A stretch of 9,140 nucleotides of DNA from assembly GCA_900769325.1 (NCBI GenBank), contig CAAGGF010000079.1:1-9140 (forward strand), given 5' to 3'. Every line of letters starts with the position of its first letter. Positions within the stretch are counted from its first letter, which is position 1. The notes under the pieces are model-generated. The model was not told where the DNA came from and ran no database searches. It was given only the letters and a program-made list of their open reading frames with translations. The stretch is from Spirochaetia bacterium (GTDB lineage Bacteria > Spirochaetota > Spirochaetia > Treponematales > Treponemataceae). This document shows, piece by piece, positions 5,574-9,140 of the stretch. The position numbers and the translations under genes are program-made.

Positions 5574-5861
5574 ATGATGATAGATAAAATTAGTGGAATT
5601 AATCCCATCAACAATGTACAAAGTACACGCCGAACGCAGGAACCAACTAAAACAAGTTCACTGACAGATTCTATTTCTGTTTCAAGCAAAGCAAAAGAAA
5701 TGGCAGAAATGTACTACATGAATCAGGTTGCTGCAGAAACTCCTGATGTAAGAGAAGACAAAATCGCAGAAATCCGTGAAAAACTCAAAGATCCGTCTTA
5801 TCTGAATAACGCAGTAATTGCTTCTGCTGCTGAACACATAATGGAAAGTTTCGGCATTTAA
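5574..5861 (+). CDS. flgM: FlgM, anti-sigma-28 factor (negative regulator of flagellin synthesis)
   Basis: A 95-residue cytoplasmic protein that binds the flagellar sigma factor FliA and blocks late flagellar genes until the hook is complete. The N terminus, IDKISGINPINNVQ (3-16), and the polar Ser/Thr-rich linker to about residue 40 are typical of the disordered half. The sigma-binding C-terminal half contains VREDKIAEIREKL (59-71) and the final helix AVIASAAEHIMESF (80-93). Size and layout match the family. Two adjacent ATG codons (5574 and 5577) follow AGGA (5566-5569). The second has better spacing (7 bases against 4), so the true protein may be one residue shorter. The gene can be read from the rsmI promoter and probably from its own sigma-28 promoter. 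In organisms with periplasmic flagella, export of FlgM through the hook cannot be assumed. Confidence 0.92.
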   Translation: MMIDKISGINPINNVQSTRRTQEPTKTSSLTDSISVSSKAKEMAEMYYMNQVAAETPDVREDKIAEIREKLKDPSYLNNAVIASAAEHIMESFGI

Positions 5862-5884
5862 ATTAAGTACAAATTTTTTTTCAT

Positions 5885-5958
5885 AAAAAGGGTTGTCTTT
5901 CAGTTTACAGATTCGCTTTATTCAGATGAATTGTAATTAGAGAAGGCGACCTTTTTTT
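5885..5958 (+). terminator. Long-loop stem with T7 tract after flgM
   Basis: AAAAAGGGTTGTC (5885-5897) pairs with GGCGACCTTTTT (5945-5956) as a 12-bp stem with one bulged G and two G-U pairs, and seven T residues occupy 5952-5958. This has the layout of an intrinsic terminator for the rsmI-flgM transcript. The enclosed loop is unusually long (47 bases), which may mean it is a structured leader or holds a promoter for the next gene, whose ATG is only 15 bases beyond the T run. Confidence 0.5.
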
Positions 5959-5972
5959 GTTAATAGGTAATT

Positions 5973-7127
5973 ATGGCAGATTTAATTTTTAGAATTTCAC
6001 CGGATATTATTTGCGGCTCTCACACATATTCACGGCTAAACACATTTTTAAAAGAAACAGGGGAGCGTTTTCTTCTCATCATTGACCCCAATCTCAAAAA
6101 ATTAAATTTTTACGAAAAAATCATTCAAATCCTCGACGACGACAAAATCAAATACATTCTTTTCGACAAATTTGACGAAGGCGCAGCATCAAAACAAATT
6201 GCAGAAGCTATTTCCATTGCAAAAGAAGCATACATTCAGGGCGTAATCTCCATCGGAAGTTCCCGCGCAATAAATTTTGCAAAAGCCGTCTGCTCACTCA
6301 TAAACGAAAATTTTTCAATTTACGACTGTATCGACGGTTCTCCTTTAAAATCAAAACCTCTTCCGCTGACTGCAATTCCAACGACATTCCGCGAACCGTA
6401 TATTTTTTCAAATTTAATTCCAATTACTGATTCCCGCTCAAGCCGAATAAAAATCATCAACGCTTCGCCAAAAATTACAAAACTCGTCATCTGGGATTCA
6501 GAATTTTCAAAAACAATTGATGAACGCAAAAAAAATCTGATGATTTTTGAACTTTTTTCACAATGCTTCGAAACTTACATTTCACCAAAATCAAGTTTTT
6601 TCAGCGATATGTTTGCGGAAAAGGCCTTCGAACTTTTAGCACGCGTTTTAAATCCACAAGCCTTTTCCGACTCAACGCTTTCAGTTTTGCAGGAAGAACT
6701 TTTGACTCAGGCCGGAATTATGATTTCAACCGGAACATCAATGAGTTCTCTGGGAATCACAAATCTTCTCTCACTTGCAATTCATTCACGCTACAGAATT
6801 TCATCTTCAGAAAGTGCGGCAATTATTTTTCCAAAAATCGTAAGCGATTCTTTTCAATTTGCACAGGAAAAAGTCTGTAAAATCGCAAAAATTATGAAAA
6901 TTTCCGCAGAAAATTCGGAAAATTCACTCATTTTAAATGAGTTTTCAAATTTCATAAATTCTTTTATAAAAAAGAACGAATTTCCTGATTCTCTTTCAAA
7001 TTTAAACCTTTCGGCAGAAAAACTCGCACTCGTTGCAGAAGACGCATCTCAGACAGAACTGATGACTTCTCTTCCAAAAAGCATGACGAGCGACACTTTA
7101 TTCGAAATTTTAAAGGCATCATTATGA
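5973..7127 (+). CDS. Iron-alcohol-dehydrogenase-fold protein lacking metal ligands
   Basis: A 384-residue protein whose length and layout match group III (iron-containing) alcohol dehydrogenases. GVISIGSSRAINFAKAV (90-106) stands where GGGSxxDxAK binds the nucleotide, and PLTAIPTTF (131-139) matches the IPTT motif. Compared with FucO, the ligand block DALTHAIEGYIT aligns with ELFSQCFETYIS (193-204). The HxxxH and HG region aligns without gaps to 261-287. The four ligands Asp-His-His-His become Glu193, Gln197, Asn264 and Ser278. The glycine-rich NAD motif is also eroded. I conclude the fold is retained but ordinary metal-dependent dehydrogenase activity is unlikely. No frameshift is visible and the gene overlaps its downstream neighbour, so it appears to be under selection rather than decaying. 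The ATG has an AGG 5 bases upstream. Its real role is unknown. Confidence 0.75.
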   Translation: MADLIFRISPDIICGSHTYSRLNTFLKETGERFLLIIDPNLKKLNFYEKIIQILDDDKIKYILFDKFDEGAASKQIAEAISIAKEAYIQGVISIGSSRAINFAKAVCSLINENFSIYDCIDGSPLKSKPLPLTAIPTTFREPYIFSNLIPITDSRSSRIKIINASPKITKLVIWDSEFSKTIDERKKNLMIFELFSQCFETYISPKSSFFSDMFAEKAFELLARVLNPQAFSDSTLSVLQEELLTQAGIMISTGTSMSSLGITNLLSLAIHSRYRISSSESAAIIFPKIVSDSFQFAQEKVCKIAKIMKISAENSENSLILNEFSNFINSFIKKNEFPDSLSNLNLSAEKLALVAEDASQTELMTSLPKSMTSDTLFEILKASL

Positions 7128-7951
7128 TTGAACCAGAAAAACTTTCCAGACTCGAAGGCGGACAAAAACGCAGAAAACTCGCACTGACTTTTGGAGCACT
7201 TGAACGCGACATCGCAGGAATTGCAGAAAAAGGAATGGAATTCAATTTCAAAAACATTTCCCGTGCAGAATATACAAAAAAAATTACGCAAATTCTTTTG
7301 ACAGACCCAAAACTCCCGGACGAAAACCGAAGAGAACTTGAAATTCTTTTAAAATCTGAACCGTTTGACGAAAGACGCCTTTGCAACTGTGCCCGGAACG
7401 CACTTCTTTCTGTGATTGGAACTTTTCCTGCAGAATGGGATTTAGTCATCGCGCCTCACGAAAATCCGCTCAAAGACGATGGAAGCGTAAAAGAACGAAA
7501 ATTTTATCCGGGCGTTTCAGTTTATGCAGAAGATATTCGCTCTCCGTTCAATTTAGGTTCAATTTTCAGAACTGCAGAAGGGATGGGAGCTGAAAATGTT
7601 TACATTTCTCCTTTGTGCGTTGACCCGGAACAGCCTCGTGCAGTAAGAAGTGCGATGGGATGCATTGAAACAATCAGCTACAAACGACTTTCACTCGAAG
7701 AACTTCCTGACGATGTTCCGATTTTTGCACTTGAAACAGGCGGAACTCCAATCGAAGAATTTCAATTTCCGCAAAAAGGAATCTGCATAATCGGTTCGGA
7801 AGAACTCGGAATAAGCCCTCAGGCACTGAAAAAAGCAACTTACGGACGCGTAACGATTCCAATGATTGGTCTAAAAGCCTCACTAAATGTCGGAGTTGCG
7901 TTCGGGATTCTAATGCAAAAGTGGTGCGAATCTCTTTCCAAAAAAAATTAA
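7124..7951 (+). CDS. SpoU/TrmH-family RNA 2'-O-methyltransferase
   Basis: A 275-residue SPOUT enzyme that transfers methyl from S-adenosylmethionine to a ribose 2'-hydroxyl in rRNA or tRNA. The catalytic domain is C-terminal, from about residue 128. Motif 1 is EDIRSPFNLGSIFRTAEGMG (136-155), with the conserved Asn143 and Arg149. Motif 2 is GSEELGIS (224-231), and motif 3 is IPMIGLKASLNVGVAFG (245-261). The last two form the trefoil knot that binds AdoMet. The first 125 residues are mostly helical, charged and unfamiliar, and probably help bind RNA. The target nucleotide cannot be assigned. The start codon overlaps the preceding stop in an ATGA, indicating translational coupling with the dehydrogenase-like protein. 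The next gene begins 18 bases after the stop. Confidence 0.92.
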   Translation: MIEPEKLSRLEGGQKRRKLALTFGALERDIAGIAEKGMEFNFKNISRAEYTKKITQILLTDPKLPDENRRELEILLKSEPFDERRLCNCARNALLSVIGTFPAEWDLVIAPHENPLKDDGSVKERKFYPGVSVYAEDIRSPFNLGSIFRTAEGMGAENVYISPLCVDPEQPRAVRSAMGCIETISYKRLSLEELPDDVPIFALETGGTPIEEFQFPQKGICIIGSEELGISPQALKKATYGRVTIPMIGLKASLNVGVAFGILMQKWCESLSKKN

Positions 7952-7969
7952 AATTTGCGAAGGTTCTTT

Positions 7970-9106
7970 ATGGAAGAAATATTTTTTTTGGTTTCAGAGA
8001 GCGATTCAGAAAAATTAAAAAAATCCTGGAACATTTTTAACGGAAAAGAACAAATCGGGACAATTTCAGGGTTTCACAGAAATTCTCGTGGAAATTTCTG
8101 TCATTTCTGCATCGCGGAATTAAATTTATCTTCGGAAATAAACGCAAAAATTTTTGACGAAATTCTAAAATTCGTTTCAAAAAATTTTTACAGAGAATTT
8201 CTTTCAGCGGCAATTGCGATTAAAAATAAAAATTTTCAAAAATTTTCCCAGGAATTTTCACAAAATGGATTTTCGCTTCAGTCTGCGCGCCTTCCAGATT
8301 TTCAGGAATTTTTTGTAAAGCACGCCGTAAAAAATCAGTTCACGATAATTCCATTTGGAAAAAAAATTCTTCACATAACGGACGGAACTTCGACATTCAG
8401 CACGGTTGTCATCGGAAAAAAATCTGCACTCATCATCGATACTCTTTGGGGAACAACCGATTACAAAGGACTTCTGGAAAAAATTCTTTCAGTTCCGTAC
8501 AAAATCGTAAACACGCACGGACATCCTGACCACAGTTTCGGGAATTTTCAGTTTGACGAAGTTTTCATGAACGAAAAAGATTTCAAAGTTTTCCGTGAAA
8601 AAACGATTTACAACGATGAACGCGAAGAAAAATTTTTCAATGACGAAGACAGAATTAAATTCGGCTCGTTTACTGAAAAAATTCCGTCAAAACTCCCGGA
8701 AAACGCTTTTTTCGATTTAGGCGGAATTACAATTCAGTCTGTAAATCTTTCAGGGCACACTACAGGAAGCACAGGATTTCTCGTAAACGAAGAAAAAATT
8801 TTGATTTCCGGAGATGCAATCAACGAAGAAATTTGGCTTTTCATGCAAGAATCTTCAACACCGAAAGAAACTCTTGAAACATACCGAAAAGCACTTTCTC
8901 TCGATTTTGATTACATCATCAGCAGCCATTCAAAATCTCTCCATAAGCGAAAACTTCTCGAAGTCATCATAAAAAATCTTGAAAAAATTGTTTCAAATAA
9001 TTTTACCGCTGAAAATCCGATTCAAGTTTTAAATTATTCAGCATCCGCAGTAAAATACACCGAATCAGAAATCACATCATCGATTTTAATTCCTGCGAAA
9101 TTGTAA
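7970..9106 (+). CDS. Metallo-beta-lactamase-fold hydrolase with GNAT-like N-terminal domain
   Basis: A 378-residue cytoplasmic protein. Residues from about 123 on form a metallo-beta-lactamase domain. THGHPDH (182-188) supplies His183, His185, Asp187 and His188. SGHTTGS (261-267) gives His263, SGD (280-282) gives Asp282, and ISSHSK (317-322) gives His320. The dinuclear metal site is therefore complete and the enzyme is probably an active hydrolase. The substrate is unknown; glyoxalase-II-like thioesters or phosphodiesters are common in this fold. The first 110 residues are additional. The pattern W-x-I...GKEQIGTISG, a central strand CIAELNLS, then AAIAIKNKNF...QNGF suggests a degenerate GNAT acetyltransferase fold, which is tentative. 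I start at the ATG at 7970, which has AAGG (7960-7963) 6 bases upstream. A TTG at 7955 is in frame but unsupported. It is probably the last gene of the three-gene operon. Confidence 0.85.
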   Translation: MEEIFFLVSESDSEKLKKSWNIFNGKEQIGTISGFHRNSRGNFCHFCIAELNLSSEINAKIFDEILKFVSKNFYREFLSAAIAIKNKNFQKFSQEFSQNGFSLQSARLPDFQEFFVKHAVKNQFTIIPFGKKILHITDGTSTFSTVVIGKKSALIIDTLWGTTDYKGLLEKILSVPYKIVNTHGHPDHSFGNFQFDEVFMNEKDFKVFREKTIYNDEREEKFFNDEDRIKFGSFTEKIPSKLPENAFFDLGGITIQSVNLSGHTTGSTGFLVNEEKILISGDAINEEIWLFMQESSTPKETLETYRKALSLDFDYIISSHSKSLHKRKLLEVIIKNLEKIVSNNFTAENPIQVLNYSASAVKYTESEITSSILIPAKL

Positions 9107-9123
9107 AAAAACTGTAAAAAAAC
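9102..9123 (+). repeat. Two tandem 11-base repeats at the hydrolase stop
   Basis: TGTAAAAAAAC occurs twice back to back (9102-9112 and 9113-9123), with the stop codon inside the first copy. The A tracts make it prone to slippage, but slippage in the first A run would fall after the stop and not change the protein. The window ends before any terminator can be judged. Confidence 0.5.
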
Positions 9124-9140
9124 TGGTACTTGAAAAAAAA

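Noticed and set aside
6964..7449. Minus-strand open frame of 161 codons across the dehydrogenase and methyltransferase junction
   Set aside because: It spans the overlap of two well-supported plus-strand genes and has a Ser/Arg/Phe-rich composition typical of antisense reading.
7955..7969. TTG start extending the hydrolase by 5 residues
   Set aside because: It has no ribosome binding site, and the ATG at 7970 has AAGG at good spacing.

Overview
The window looks like chromosomal DNA from an AT-rich, flagellated spirochaete, most likely a Treponema. I infer this from the AT-rich composition, an rsmI gene followed by a FlgM-type anti-sigma-28 gene, and a short DtxR/MntR-type metal regulator. 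The genus call is inference. No rRNA, tRNA, CRISPR array or transposase is visible. No gene-free stretch exceeds about 160 bases.

Left part (1-2350, minus strand): a two-gene Type II restriction-modification cassette. The methyltransferase (1403-2260) closely resembles E. coli YhdJ, which methylates adenine in ATGCAT, so the pair is predicted to act on ATGCAT. The restriction endonuclease follows it downstream. The 160 bases between them are packed with inverted repeats, the last of which is terminator-like and abuts the endonuclease start. Two more hairpins lie beyond the endonuclease. A GC-rich 20-base patch (2325-2344) lies between the cassette and its neighbour.

Middle (2358-4775): a DtxR/MntR-family regulator on the minus strand is divergent from a plus-strand pair. 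The pair comprises a stand-alone cobalamin-dependent methionine synthase activation domain and a divergent dicarboxylate/amino-acid:cation symporter. The regulator has a conventional leader with a strong ribosome binding site. Both plus-strand genes instead have an extended -10 element (TGnTAAAAT) ending only 6-8 bases before the ATG, and neither has a Shine-Dalgarno sequence, so leaderless messages are likely.

Centre (4812-5960): rsmI, a 16S rRNA 2'-O-methyltransferase gene, has a textbook sigma-70 promoter ending 4 bases before its ATG. flgM follows 21 bases later. A good sigma-28 promoter match overlaps the last codons of rsmI, so FlgM is probably under the sigma factor it inhibits, as in other flagellar systems. 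A long imperfect stem followed by seven T residues lies downstream of flgM.

Right part (5973-9106): three tightly packed plus-strand genes look like one operon. The first is an iron-alcohol-dehydrogenase-fold protein that has lost all four expected metal ligands. It overlaps a SpoU/TrmH-family RNA methyltransferase by 4 bases. The third is a metallo-beta-lactamase-fold hydrolase with a complete metal site and an extra N-terminal domain that looks like a degenerate GNAT fold.

The most rewarding points to follow up are the sigma-28 promoter inside rsmI, the promoter-on-start-codon pattern, the structured spacer in the restriction cassette, the metal-less dehydrogenase homologue, and the symporter lacking its cation and substrate motifs.
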